DNA from: Pseudidiomarina planktonica
GTDB taxonomy: Bacteria; Pseudomonadota; Gammaproteobacteria; Enterobacterales; Alteromonadaceae
Length of the DNA: 64,000 nucleotides
Assembly (NCBI RefSeq): GCF_900177775.1
Contig: NZ_FXWH01000001.1
Coordinates: forward strand, 620,001 to 684,000
Direction of reading: 5' to 3'
In this document: piece by piece, positions 37,986-46,139 of the stretch
Position numbering within the stretch: the first letter of the stretch is position 1
Layout: the number at the start of each line of letters is the position of its first letter
Notes under the pieces: generated by a model
Seen by the model: the letters and a program-made list of their open reading frames with translations, nothing else
Told to the model about the DNA's origin: nothing
Database searches by the model: none
Position numbers and translations under genes: made by a program

Positions 37986-38792
37986 ATGTTAAATCAACAG
38001 CAACGAGACCAGGTTATTGCCATTGCGAAACAAGCGGGCGATGCCATTATGAAGGTATACCGCGAAGGTGACTTCCAGGTGGAAAGCAAAGGCGATAACA
38101 GCCCTTTAACTCGCGCTGATTTAGCTGCACATAAAGTGATTACAGCCGGGCTTCAGCAGCTCAGTGTGCAATACCCCGTATTAAGCGAAGAGTCTGACAA
38201 TATACCCTGGTCCGAGCGTCAAACCTGGCAAACCTATTGGCTGGTAGATCCGTTAGACGGCACCAAGGAATTTATTAAGCGCAACGGCGAATTTACGGTG
38301 AATATTGCTTTGATTCACCAGGGTGAACCGGTATTTGGGGTAGTGTATGCGCCAGTTCTGGATGAGATGTATTGGGGGATGGTTGGTGGCATCACTGGGG
38401 CAACAAAGGGTGCGACGAATAGTGTCGCATATTGCAATGATCAGCAGATTCATGCCAAGTCATCGGCTAACCGCGAAACTTTAACCGTAGTAGGTTCCCG
38501 CTCACACCAAAGCGCTGAGTTAACAGGTTATCTGGAACAACTAGGCAAACCATACGAGCTGGTAGCTATGGGTAGCTCGTTAAAAATCTGTCTGGTAGCT
38601 TGTGGCGAAGCTGATTTATACCCGCGCTTAGGTCCAACTTGTGAGTGGGACACCGCCGCAGCCCACGCCGTAGCATTAGCTGCTGGCGCGCAGGTGACAG
38701 AAATTGCCGGTGCCGGCAATAACCGGCCGCTGCGGTATAACCAAAAAGAGTCGCTACTAAATCCACACTTTTTGGTAGCCGCTAGCAGCTAA
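37986..38792 (+). CDS. cysQ: 3'(2'),5'-bisphosphate nucleotidase CysQ
   Basis: CysQ removes the 3'-phosphate from PAP, the by-product of PAPS use, and so keeps sulfate assimilation and sulfotransfer running. The 268-residue protein has the metal-binding residues of the inositol monophosphatase fold: E68 and E69 in SEES, D88-D91 in VDPLDGTKEF, and the C-terminal WDTAAAHAV. The ATG at 37986 was chosen because the longer frame from 37944 starts inside the REP. It lies 6.8 kb from cysNC, separated by the second island. Confidence 0.93.
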   Translation: MLNQQQRDQVIAIAKQAGDAIMKVYREGDFQVESKGDNSPLTRADLAAHKVITAGLQQLSVQYPVLSEESDNIPWSERQTWQTYWLVDPLDGTKEFIKRNGEFTVNIALIHQGEPVFGVVYAPVLDEMYWGMVGGITGATKGATNSVAYCNDQQIHAKSSANRETLTVVGSRSHQSAELTGYLEQLGKPYELVAMGSSLKICLVACGEADLYPRLGPTCEWDTAAAHAVALAAGAQVTEIAGAGNNRPLRYNQKESLLNPHFLVAASS

Positions 38793-39086
38793 TTACCAAC
38801 GTGACTTAGCGGCTCCGGCGGCACTGCCTAAGGCTTCATAGGTTCGCTCTACCGGCAGCGTTTCATTAATTGGGTTAGGGTTTAGCTTAACCACAGTTGC
38901 TGGCTCTGGCGGACGTGTCGCAGCTGATTGAGCTTTCTGCGGCGGTGCACTTGCGCCAAGAGCTCCTTTCCCAAACTGGTCAACCGGAACTGGTAGCGGC
39001 TCAGACTTCACCGGTCGGTCCAATTGTTTAGCCGGTGCAGACTGATTATTCGACTGCCCTGGTGTGAAAAGTGGTTGTAACATCAT
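38793..39086 (-). CDS. Small proline-rich hypothetical protein
   Basis: This 97-residue protein is rich in proline, alanine and glutamine and has no signal peptide or membrane helix (FTPGQSNNQSAPAKQL, PPQKAQSAATRPPEP). I do not recognise it. The start at 39086 (first of two ATGs) has GGAGG 8 bp upstream, which is a strong site and supports a real gene. A longer frame to 39173 has no such site. Its stop abuts the cysQ stop (convergent). It is divergent from pgi across a 246-bp gap with a degenerate REP pair. Confidence 0.6.
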   Translation of the reverse strand: MMLQPLFTPGQSNNQSAPAKQLDRPVKSEPLPVPVDQFGKGALGASAPPQKAQSAATRPPEPATVVKLNPNPINETLPVERTYEALGSAAGAAKSRW

Positions 39087-39151
39087 TGATGTATCCTCCA
39101 ATTTGTTATGCTTGAAGTACAACCCAAGTAGCGAGTTGCACGTTGTAATGT

Positions 39152-39263
39152 GTAGCAATATATGTGCCGACAACGTCAGGCATTTATAATGCGGGGGTAT
39201 CCGTTAAAGGGAAAGCATTTGCGTAGATAGGTAGATCGCACCTGACGTGTAACGTCAGGCTAC
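39152..39263 (+). repeat. Degenerate paired REP element before pgi
   Basis: The right unit, 39241-39263, is intact (CCTGACGT, loop GTA, ACGTCAGG read to the left, CTAC at the end). The left unit at about 39152-39180 keeps only the GTAG head and the final ACGTCAGG, with its middle scrambled. The element ends 69 bp before the pgi start. It appears to be an older copy of the family. Confidence 0.7.
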
Positions 39264-39332
39264 TTTTTCGCACCAGAATTGATTACCATAGTAGGTAGGA
39301 ATAGTAATGCTCAGTGAGACACGGAGTTCGAA

Positions 39333-40823
39333 ATGATTATCGAGAATAAATACCTACATTTAGACGCGAGTTACCAAGGTCTGTCAGCGCAGGAGCTAAA
39401 GGACTTTGCTGAGCAACGCTTGCCCGAAAACTTTGATGCCTTGCGCAACCAGTTATTGCGCGGCGAGTTTATGAATGCCTCGGAAGGCCGAAAGGTTAGC
39501 CATTGCCTGAGTCGCTCCATTCACTCGGTAGTTGCTGCCGGAAACGGCAAAAATCGTTTTTCTGATATGGTGCGAGAGTTGCGTTCCGGCCGTTGGCTGG
39601 GCGCCACTGGCAAACCTATTCAGCACGTAGTGAACATTGGCGTAGGCGGCTCTGACTTAGGCCCTATGATGGGCAGCTTTGCCCTGCGCGAGTTCGCCGA
39701 CGATTCCTCCCTGCATAATCTGGAGGTGCATTTTGTGTCGTCCATGGACGGCGGGCAGTTATATGCCGTATTCCCACTGATAGACCCTGAAACTACCGTA
39801 TTTATTATTGCCTCAAAGTCCTTCGGCACTATAGACACCCTGGCTAATGTAGACACGGTGCGCAAGTGGGTGGCCGCGCCCGGCGAAGGTAGGGAATCAC
39901 TAACCCACGAGCAGTGGCTGTCGCGGCACGTTATTGGCGTGTCGGCAAACTCAGTGGCTATGAATGATTTTGGTATTCCGGCAGCGCAGCAGCTTACTTT
40001 TGCACCTACGGTAGGTGGCCGTTTCTCGCTGTGGTCGGCCATAGGTTTACCTATTGCTTTAACCATTGGCGTGCATCAGTTCAGCCGCATGCTAGCTGGC
40101 GCTAAAGACATTGATGACCATTTCGGCAGCGCTCCGGTACTGGAAAATATTCCTTTATTAATGGCACTTATTGGCGTTTATAACCGCGAAGAACGAGGCA
40201 TCAATAATCTGGCAGTACTGCCGTACGATGGCCGCCTGCGTTATTTACCCAGCTATTTGCAACAGCTGGACATGGAAAGTAACGGCAAGCAAGCCGACCA
40301 CAGCGGCAAAGCTATTGATTACCCAACAGGCCCCGTAGTGTGGGGTGGTTTTGGGCCCAATGGTCAGCATGCGTTTTTCCAGCATTTGCATCAGGGTTAC
40401 GACGCTTTTACCGCCGACTTTATTGCCGTGCTTAAACGCCAGGCGCCCGACTTTGAGCCGGGCGTGCAGGAAGGTTTAGCCGAGCAACAACGGTTAGCTA
40501 TGGCCAACTGTTTAGCGCACCGCAAACTTATGTGGTTTGGTAACGAGAATAAAGAAGATCCACGTCATAACTATCCGGGCAAACATCCGTCCAGCTTATT
40601 ATTTATGGACGAGCTAACGCCGGAAAGCTTCGGTGCCCTAATTGCTGCCTACGAGCACAAGGTATTCACCCAGGGCGTTATCTGGGGTCTGAACTCATTT
40701 GATCAGCCGGGTGTTGAACTGGGCAAAAAAGCCGCAACTGAGATTCTGGCCGTATTAGACGGCAAAGCCGCAGTCAGCGACGATTTTGACGCTTCAACTG
40801 CGGCCATGCTTAAACGCTTTTAA
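39333..40823 (+). CDS. pgi: Glucose-6-phosphate isomerase
   Basis: Pgi interconverts glucose-6-phosphate and fructose-6-phosphate in glycolysis and supplies sugar nucleotide precursors. The 496-residue protein has VNIGVGGSDLGP, GGRFSLWSAIGLPIAL (signature 1) and FDQPGVELGKK (signature 2). It is shorter than the E. coli enzyme (549), mostly by a short N-terminus. In the WGxxGxNGQH segment a glycine stands where many Pgi proteins have the catalytic glutamate (WGGFGPNGQH); I recall the same change in pseudomonad-type Pgi, so this alone does not imply inactivity. GGAG lies before the ATG. It overlaps the convergent lipoprotein gene by 4 bp. Confidence 0.94.
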   Translation: MIIENKYLHLDASYQGLSAQELKDFAEQRLPENFDALRNQLLRGEFMNASEGRKVSHCLSRSIHSVVAAGNGKNRFSDMVRELRSGRWLGATGKPIQHVVNIGVGGSDLGPMMGSFALREFADDSSLHNLEVHFVSSMDGGQLYAVFPLIDPETTVFIIASKSFGTIDTLANVDTVRKWVAAPGEGRESLTHEQWLSRHVIGVSANSVAMNDFGIPAAQQLTFAPTVGGRFSLWSAIGLPIALTIGVHQFSRMLAGAKDIDDHFGSAPVLENIPLLMALIGVYNREERGINNLAVLPYDGRLRYLPSYLQQLDMESNGKQADHSGKAIDYPTGPVVWGGFGPNGQHAFFQHLHQGYDAFTADFIAVLKRQAPDFEPGVQEGLAEQQRLAMANCLAHRKLMWFGNENKEDPRHNYPGKHPSSLLFMDELTPESFGALIAAYEHKVFTQGVIWGLNSFDQPGVELGKKAATEILAVLDGKAAVSDDFDASTAAMLKRF

Positions 40824-43153
40824 TTGTTAGGTTGTCCGCGTTTTGGCAAAAAGCCAACGCGCGGGCTCGGTTCTGCACTAGCGCCTGACTTGCTTTTGCC
40901 AACACTATTACTCTGCGAATAATTAGGGTTACGAATGTTGTCCGGCAGCCAGGCTTTTTGCAGGCTCTGTAACTGGGGTGGGTACAAGGAGGCGTGCTGA
41001 CTTGATGACTCCGTCCACTGGTAATAGCCATTATCCAGTACAATCAAACGATATCTTTCTTCGTCCATCAGTAGCGGGATCCATTCCCGGTAGCACGCGA
41101 AAAGACCTTTTTCTTCACAGTGAGCATAGCGGTCAACTAGCAGTGTTCCGTCACTTGTTAGTGACCAGTTCATGGCGTCGCCAACCCATTCGCTTTCTGT
41201 GGTTGGAATGTTGACATAGTAGCCTTGTTCGGAATCCATAAACTGCCAGCCATACAGGCTGCCTGGCTGATTCTTGCCGAATTGCTCATGCCATTCGCGC
41301 ATGTACCAAGGGTTGAAATTCGCGGACCAAGCCTCATCAGCTAAGGTTAGCAAAGCGTCAGCGTTCCAAGTTAAATTCTCTTCTTGCTTAACCGCCCAGT
41401 CGTACTTGGCTACTTCGTATCCGTCTCCGGTTGAACCCTGGAGCATGGCCTCGTAAATACCGTCTTTTTCGGAGGTTAGCTTAACCGACAACACGATATC
41501 GTCGTAAGTCATCGTTATCTGCGTGTTATCAACTAATTCCCAGGTGCCTTGAACGTCGCTAATACGTCCGCTAAAAGTAAAGTCAGCATTAAAGGTAATT
41601 AAGTCCGACGCATAATTCGGGTTTTGAATGTCGTCGTTAAAATTAGCTATAACTGGTAGTGCCCAGTTTCCGACTACGTCGTCTTCGGTGATTTCAAGAA
41701 ACTCAAGTTTATCGCCGTTTATATAGCTGGCTTGATATTCGCGTTCTACTTGTTCAGAAGGTATCTGAAAAGTCTCTGCGCCAACTTCAATTGGCACATA
41801 GTCGACGGTTATGTTTTCTATATTGTGAGTCAGTATGTTTCGTGCATTGCTTAAAATTGTTTTGAAACGTTGTGCGGTAATGCTTCGGGTGAACTCAACT
41901 TCGCCACCCTCAAAAGTTTCATAGGCTTCTATTATTTCAGCATCATCTGTCAGGTTTCTTACGTTATCGTAATGAGTTGTCACCAGAGGCTCATTGTAAG
42001 CTATAGACAGGTATCCAGTGTCCTGAGCGTCCCAGGTGAATGGTATGTTATCGCCAGCAAAAGTTTCTGGGTTGTATAGGTGATTGACGACTCTACCGGT
42101 ACTGTCCTGATTGAAAAACATAACCTTTAAGCCCTGCGAAACGAAACCACGCTTGATGGTCGGCGACACAACGTAAAACTCAGGCACATCAGTGCTATTC
42201 GGAACTAAGTTTTCATCAGCCAGTATTTCGGCCACCATGTTGGTTAACACTTCCGGATTATTGGCTTTTACGTTTTCAACGAAGCTGTTGTATGCGGAAC
42301 TATTACTAATGAAGCCCCTGATTTTTGGCGTTTCTTCAGGTAAGGAATAATTTGGGTCATCTATGATTAGTTTGATTACTGCCGCAACTTCCAAAAGCTC
42401 AGTGGGATCAATGGCGGCCAGTGCATTACTTAATTCGTCAGAGGTTTTTGGAAACGGGGCGCCGCTAGAAATCAGAGAATGGCTTGCTGTGGTTAGATTT
42501 GTAACATAGGTACCGCTGGCTTCGCTTCGATCCAGTATTCTGTCTTCACCTGCAGCCTCGTAAAGATTCTCAAGGCTATCAAGCGTACTACTTAAATCTA
42601 TGAATTCCTGATTGTTGTCTGCTATACCGTTTGCGTATATCACTGGTACCTGAGTTTCATCAATAAAGCGGATATCGAGTGTATAAAAGCCATCTTCATC
42701 TGCGGTGGTGAAATAACTCTCACCGCTAACAGTAACAACCAGTTCAGCGTTGGCTATTGGCGCATCAATAACACGACCGGAAATGGACATTTCTTTTACA
42801 ACGGTAACACTGACAAAACCTGTATCGGTGTCGGCACCATCTGATACTACGTAGGTGAAGTTATCGGTACCGGTGAAGTCTTCGTCCGAGGTGTAAATGA
42901 CTTTGTTATTTTCAATTGATACGGTGCCGAATTCAAGACCATCCACGCTTACAAGTGTGAGCTCATAGTCACCTTCGTCGGTATCGTTGGCGAGCACATC
43001 AATTTCCGTGGGCTCATTCGACAAGGCCGTTGCTTCGTCGTCAACGGCTACAGGCGGATAATTTACTGGTGGAGGAGTTGACTCATCGCCACCACCGCAT
43101 GAAACGATAAAAACAACGCTACTGGCTAAGAGAGTTCTTCGGAAGGTATTCAT
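40820..43153 (-). CDS. Large lipoprotein with an N-terminal cadherin/VCBS-like repeat, function unknown
   Basis: This 777-residue protein has a lipoprotein signal (lipobox VSCGGG, Cys near 19). After a proline-rich linker comes an Ig-like module (PPVAVDDEATALSN, IDVLANDTD, GTDNFTYVVSDG, about 34-120) typical of Vibrio-Colwellia-Bradyrhizobium-Shewanella (VCBS) and cadherin-like repeats, followed by a carboxypeptidase-like beta domain (about 128-190). The C-terminal 500 residues are not recognised; they are rich in aromatic and acidic residues. It is probably surface-exposed. Its stop overlaps that of pgi. Confidence 0.7.
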   Translation of the reverse strand: MNTFRRTLLASSVVFIVSCGGGDESTPPPVNYPPVAVDDEATALSNEPTEIDVLANDTDEGDYELTLVSVDGLEFGTVSIENNKVIYTSDEDFTGTDNFTYVVSDGADTDTGFVSVTVVKEMSISGRVIDAPIANAELVVTVSGESYFTTADEDGFYTLDIRFIDETQVPVIYANGIADNNQEFIDLSSTLDSLENLYEAAGEDRILDRSEASGTYVTNLTTASHSLISSGAPFPKTSDELSNALAAIDPTELLEVAAVIKLIIDDPNYSLPEETPKIRGFISNSSAYNSFVENVKANNPEVLTNMVAEILADENLVPNSTDVPEFYVVSPTIKRGFVSQGLKVMFFNQDSTGRVVNHLYNPETFAGDNIPFTWDAQDTGYLSIAYNEPLVTTHYDNVRNLTDDAEIIEAYETFEGGEVEFTRSITAQRFKTILSNARNILTHNIENITVDYVPIEVGAETFQIPSEQVEREYQASYINGDKLEFLEITEDDVVGNWALPVIANFNDDIQNPNYASDLITFNADFTFSGRISDVQGTWELVDNTQITMTYDDIVLSVKLTSEKDGIYEAMLQGSTGDGYEVAKYDWAVKQEENLTWNADALLTLADEAWSANFNPWYMREWHEQFGKNQPGSLYGWQFMDSEQGYYVNIPTTESEWVGDAMNWSLTSDGTLLVDRYAHCEEKGLFACYREWIPLLMDEERYRLIVLDNGYYQWTESSSQHASLYPPQLQSLQKAWLPDNIRNPNYSQSNSVGKSKSGASAEPSPRVGFLPKRGQPNN

Positions 43154-43328
43154 GTGAACATCCTTGTTTTTTTACAATTCGATAACAAATTCTTATTCTA
43201 AAGCAAGGCGTAACTGACTTCAAAAACTTTCTTGGTCTTTACTAAGCAAAGAGCGCTTATAATAGGCTGACAATATTTAGTGTTTTGCTGCACCTAAATC
43301 CTGTAGTTGTGAACCATAATGAGGGTGA

Positions 43329-43348
43329 GTGTCTAATTACTTAGACAC
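43329..43348. promoter_or_regulatory. Perfect palindrome upstream of the Smr gene
   Basis: GTGTCTAA and TTAGACAC are perfect inverted arms separated by TTAC, 58 bp before the Smr start. It could be an operator or an RNA hairpin. No obvious T tract follows, so a terminator is unlikely. The rest of the 252-bp gap between the divergent lipoprotein and Smr genes shows no clear promoter. Confidence 0.45.
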
Positions 43349-43405
43349 CAACGGTCACTTATACCCACAATGTACCAATCGCTAAACCTTGCGCGTGGAG
43401 GGAGC

Positions 43406-43990
43406 ATGTCCAGACAAGATGACGAATTTGAGTTGTTCCGTCAGGAAATGGTGGATGTAACGCCATTAGTGGGCGAAGAGGTTGCCGACATTAAAAAGGC
43501 GTTTGAGCCTACGCTGGCGCAACGCGAGCGGCGTTTAGCGGCGGAGCGGCAATTGGAAGAAGACACCAATTTTTTGTCTACCGAGTATGTGGATTTGGTA
43601 GATCCCGACGACATTCTGGAATTTCGTCGTGAAGGCGTGCAAACCGGTGTGTACAAGCGCCTGAAGCAGGGTCGCTACAATATGGACGCCAGCCTGAATT
43701 TGCATCAGCACACGCTGCGCGAAGCGCGCATGGCGCTGTACAATTTTATTAAAGACTGTCATGAGGTGGGTATTCGCACCGTACTGATTATTCACGGCAT
43801 GGGTAAGCAGGGGAAACCGCATCCGGCGCTCATTAAAAGCTATGTGAATAAGTGGCTGCGCGAGTTGCAGCCGGTACTGGCGTTTCACAGCGCTCAGCGG
43901 CCGCATGGTGGCCGCGGTGCTATGTATGTAATGCTTCGGAAAAACGCGGAGCAAAAGCAGTTTAATCGTGAGCTGCATGCGAAAAAATAA
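43406..43990 (+). CDS. smrA: Smr-domain protein (SmrA/YdaL-like putative endonuclease)
   Basis: This 194-residue protein has a charged N-terminal half and a C-terminal Smr domain (about 105-190). The domain contains LNLHQHTLREAR (a variant of the usual LDLHG), VLIIHGMGK, and RPHGGRGAMYVMLR. Smr domains are linked to nicking or RNA cleavage; the SmrA group has DNA endonuclease-like activity reported in E. coli YdaL. The start at 43406 has GGAGGG just upstream; a longer frame from 43370 has no ribosome site. The next gene begins 14 bp downstream. Confidence 0.85.
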   Translation: MSRQDDEFELFRQEMVDVTPLVGEEVADIKKAFEPTLAQRERRLAAERQLEEDTNFLSTEYVDLVDPDDILEFRREGVQTGVYKRLKQGRYNMDASLNLHQHTLREARMALYNFIKDCHEVGIRTVLIIHGMGKQGKPHPALIKSYVNKWLRELQPVLAFHSAQRPHGGRGAMYVMLRKNAEQKQFNRELHAKK

Positions 43991-44004
43991 AGGTGGTAGG
44001 TAGT

Positions 44005-44718
44005 ATGGCATTTCAACTAAGTAAGTTCTGTTGTGCTGCGGCGTTACTGGCTGTTGGGTTTGGTGCAGCGCCCGTACAAGCACAGCAGCAGAACTTGTCT
44101 GACTGGCTGGGTGGCCAATTGCAGGAGCAGGCGCAGCAGCGTTTTGATACCCGGCTGGAATACGGCACCTTTGAGGTGAATACCCTTACCGCTGAGCTTA
44201 TGGCCACTGATATTCGTTTGCGTACTGACATTGACGAGCTGCCAGCTGGCTTGAATCAGTTATTAATGGCTGAAAACTTGTTGTTAGAAGGTGACTGGCA
44301 ATTGCCTGGTACCAACGCCCCCAAGAACAACATTGTGGTGAAGCGCGCAGTGCTTGAGAACGTGCAGTTAACGGTGGCTTATTTTGACACCGGACGGTCG
44401 AACTTGCATGTACTGTTAGACCACGCCCGGCAGTTGCATTTGCAACGAGTGAATGAGCCATTGGATTGGTCCGTAGATGAAATGGTATTGCGCAATGTGG
44501 TGGTGAACTTGTTCGACAGTGGCACTCCGCTTGCCAGCGTACGAATTCCTGAATTGATTTTACCAGCGGTGAATTCGGCACAAACCACCCAGGAGCAGGT
44601 TGAAAAGCTATTGTGGCCAGTGCTTGATCAGTTGGCGCGCCAGGCTATGAAAGGGAATAGTGAAAACGTGACAGTAGACAGCGGTGGTTTAATGCGCTTT
44701 CTATGGCGTGAAATGTAA
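44005..44718 (+). CDS. Exported protein with weak AsmA/DUF748-like features
   Basis: This 237-residue protein has a Sec signal (cleavage near VQAQ, residue 27). The mature part has repeating beta-strand and helix elements such as AVLENVQLTVAYFDTGRSNL that recall AsmA and DUF748 proteins of the cell envelope, but the match is from memory and weak. The start at 44005 was chosen over GTG 43993 because AGG lies just upstream and the signal begins there. It follows the Smr gene by 14 bp and precedes a bidirectional terminator. Confidence 0.6.
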   Translation: MAFQLSKFCCAAALLAVGFGAAPVQAQQQNLSDWLGGQLQEQAQQRFDTRLEYGTFEVNTLTAELMATDIRLRTDIDELPAGLNQLLMAENLLLEGDWQLPGTNAPKNNIVVKRAVLENVQLTVAYFDTGRSNLHVLLDHARQLHLQRVNEPLDWSVDEMVLRNVVVNLFDSGTPLASVRIPELILPAVNSAQTTQEQVEKLLWPVLDQLARQAMKGNSENVTVDSGGLMRFLWREM

Positions 44719-44734
44719 GCCGCTTAGAAATAGA

Positions 44735-44773
44735 AAAGGCCGCCAGAGTTTGGTTAATCTGGCGGCCTTTTTC
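44735..44773. terminator. Bidirectional intrinsic terminator
   Basis: A 13-bp perfect, GC-rich stem (AAAGGCCGCCAGA / TCTGGCGGCCTTT) with a 10-nt loop is flanked by A residues on the left and T residues on the right. It can end both the forward 44005 gene and the leftward porin gene. Confidence 0.95.
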
Positions 44774-44801
44774 GTATTAGCTATGTAAGCGCTAACTCAA
44801 A

Positions 44802-45965
44802 TTAGAAGCTATACATGGCCATAAAGTGCAGTCGGTTTAAGTCGCCGTCTGTACCATTTTCCAGCTCACGATTGGCGTTTGAGATTTCCGCACCAAAAGT
44901 AACCCGTGGGGTAGGCGAGTACATGATGTTGAAAGCAACGCGCTGAGTTGACTCAGTGCCATTAACACCGGAAAGCGCCGTGTCGTTGTCGCTCCAGCCG
45001 CGGGCAAACACGATATTTGAGCGGGTGGTGTCAGACCATACATGGCGATAAGCCAGAGTGAAGCCAGCAATATCAACTGCTTCTAAGTCGCCGTCGGCAG
45101 TAATTACCGCATCGTTAAAGGTGTTTAAACCCATGTAACGACCTAAACCTGAACCGTACACTGCAGAAGCACGCACGTCGTTCTGACCCAGCATAAACTT
45201 GGCCGCAACGTTAATGCCGTAACCGGTTTCGGTTTCTTCGTCGCTATCGCCAGCTACGTCATAGGCTAGTTGGCGCACAATACCGGCTACTGAGTAGCTT
45301 ACGTCGCCGCTTTTACCAGCATATTTAGCGACTAAGTCAGGCATAGCGCTGTCGCTTGAGGTAATACGGCCACCGCCACCAAATGGCGTGACTGTGGTTT
45401 CTGGATTTTCCAGTGAGAAGCTCAGGCCATTGCCTACGGTGTAGCGAATTTGTGGTTGACGCATAAACGCCATGCCGTCGGTAGCACCAACGAAATCAAC
45501 AGACTCTGGTAGAATGCTTAAGTCCTGGAAGTTTGACCAGGCTTGTCCGAACAACCAGTTACCATAGGTGAAATAAGCCTGACGCAAACGCGGTGCGTAA
45601 GAGTTAGTAATACGTTCGTCACCTACTGGCACGGTTAAGAAGTCGAGTTCGATACGACCGCTGATTTTTTCACCGTTTTCCAGTTCTTGTGAAGCGGTGA
45701 AGAAGAAACGCGACTGGCGGGCATGAATGTCAGTAACAGGATCGTCACCAATGCCACCTACTGGCGTTACGCTTGGAATATAAAATTGACGACCGATATA
45801 GCCGGACGCTGGTGCTTGTCCATCGGCATAATCAGATACAAAAGCGTCTAATTTAACGTAACCGCCCCAGTCCCATTCTGGGTCCTGAGCCGCTGCAGGT
45901 AGCGCGGTCATGCTGCCGATAATGGCGCTGGCTACCAATGATTTTTTTAGGATGTTTTGCAACAT
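44802..45965 (-). CDS. DcaP-like outer-membrane porin
   Basis: This 387-residue beta-barrel protein has a signal peptide (cleavage near PAAAQ, residue 27). The mature start (EWDWGGYVKLDAFVSDY), the internal RQSRFFF and FGQAWSNFQD segments and the final phenylalanine (MAMYSF) match the DcaP trimeric porin group, which admits small organic acids and similar solutes. The ATG at 45965 has GAGGAG 7 bp upstream; a longer frame starts with TTG at 45980. It is divergent from acs, with which it shares a 174-bp control region, so it may be regulated with acetate use. Confidence 0.82.
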   Translation of the reverse strand: MLQNILKKSLVASAIIGSMTALPAAAQDPEWDWGGYVKLDAFVSDYADGQAPASGYIGRQFYIPSVTPVGGIGDDPVTDIHARQSRFFFTASQELENGEKISGRIELDFLTVPVGDERITNSYAPRLRQAYFTYGNWLFGQAWSNFQDLSILPESVDFVGATDGMAFMRQPQIRYTVGNGLSFSLENPETTVTPFGGGGRITSSDSAMPDLVAKYAGKSGDVSYSVAGIVRQLAYDVAGDSDEETETGYGINVAAKFMLGQNDVRASAVYGSGLGRYMGLNTFNDAVITADGDLEAVDIAGFTLAYRHVWSDTTRSNIVFARGWSDNDTALSGVNGTESTQRVAFNIMYSPTPRVTFGAEISNANRELENGTDGDLNRLHFMAMYSF

Positions 45966-46061
45966 TGCTCTGCTCCTCAAAGGATATCGTTGTTGTTATT
46001 TAGTTATTAATAAACTTTTTGTTAGGTGAGAAGCTTCGTCAATGCGGCGAAATTAATCAAT

Positions 46062-46106
46062 CTATACTATGGTCTAATAGCCTTGAGGCCGCGAAAAACC
46101 TACAAC
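46062..46106 (+). promoter_or_regulatory. Putative CrbR site and promoter of acs
   Basis: CTATACTATGGTCTAA (46062-46077) matches 12 of 16 bases of the reverse complement of a sequence before the DUF4212 gene. A weak -10-like TACAAC (46101-46106) lies with its centre 34 bp from the centre of the site, the same spacing as in the other promoter. This would put an activator at about -43. Binding by CrbR is inferred. Confidence 0.5.
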
Positions 46107-46139
46107 ATAGGGGTAAAATGCGCAACGGAGGAAGTATAT

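Noticed and set aside
39333-40823. Pgi as an inactive enzyme because of the missing glutamate
   Set aside because: The same motif is, from memory, normal in pseudomonad-type Pgi and the rest of the protein is well conserved.
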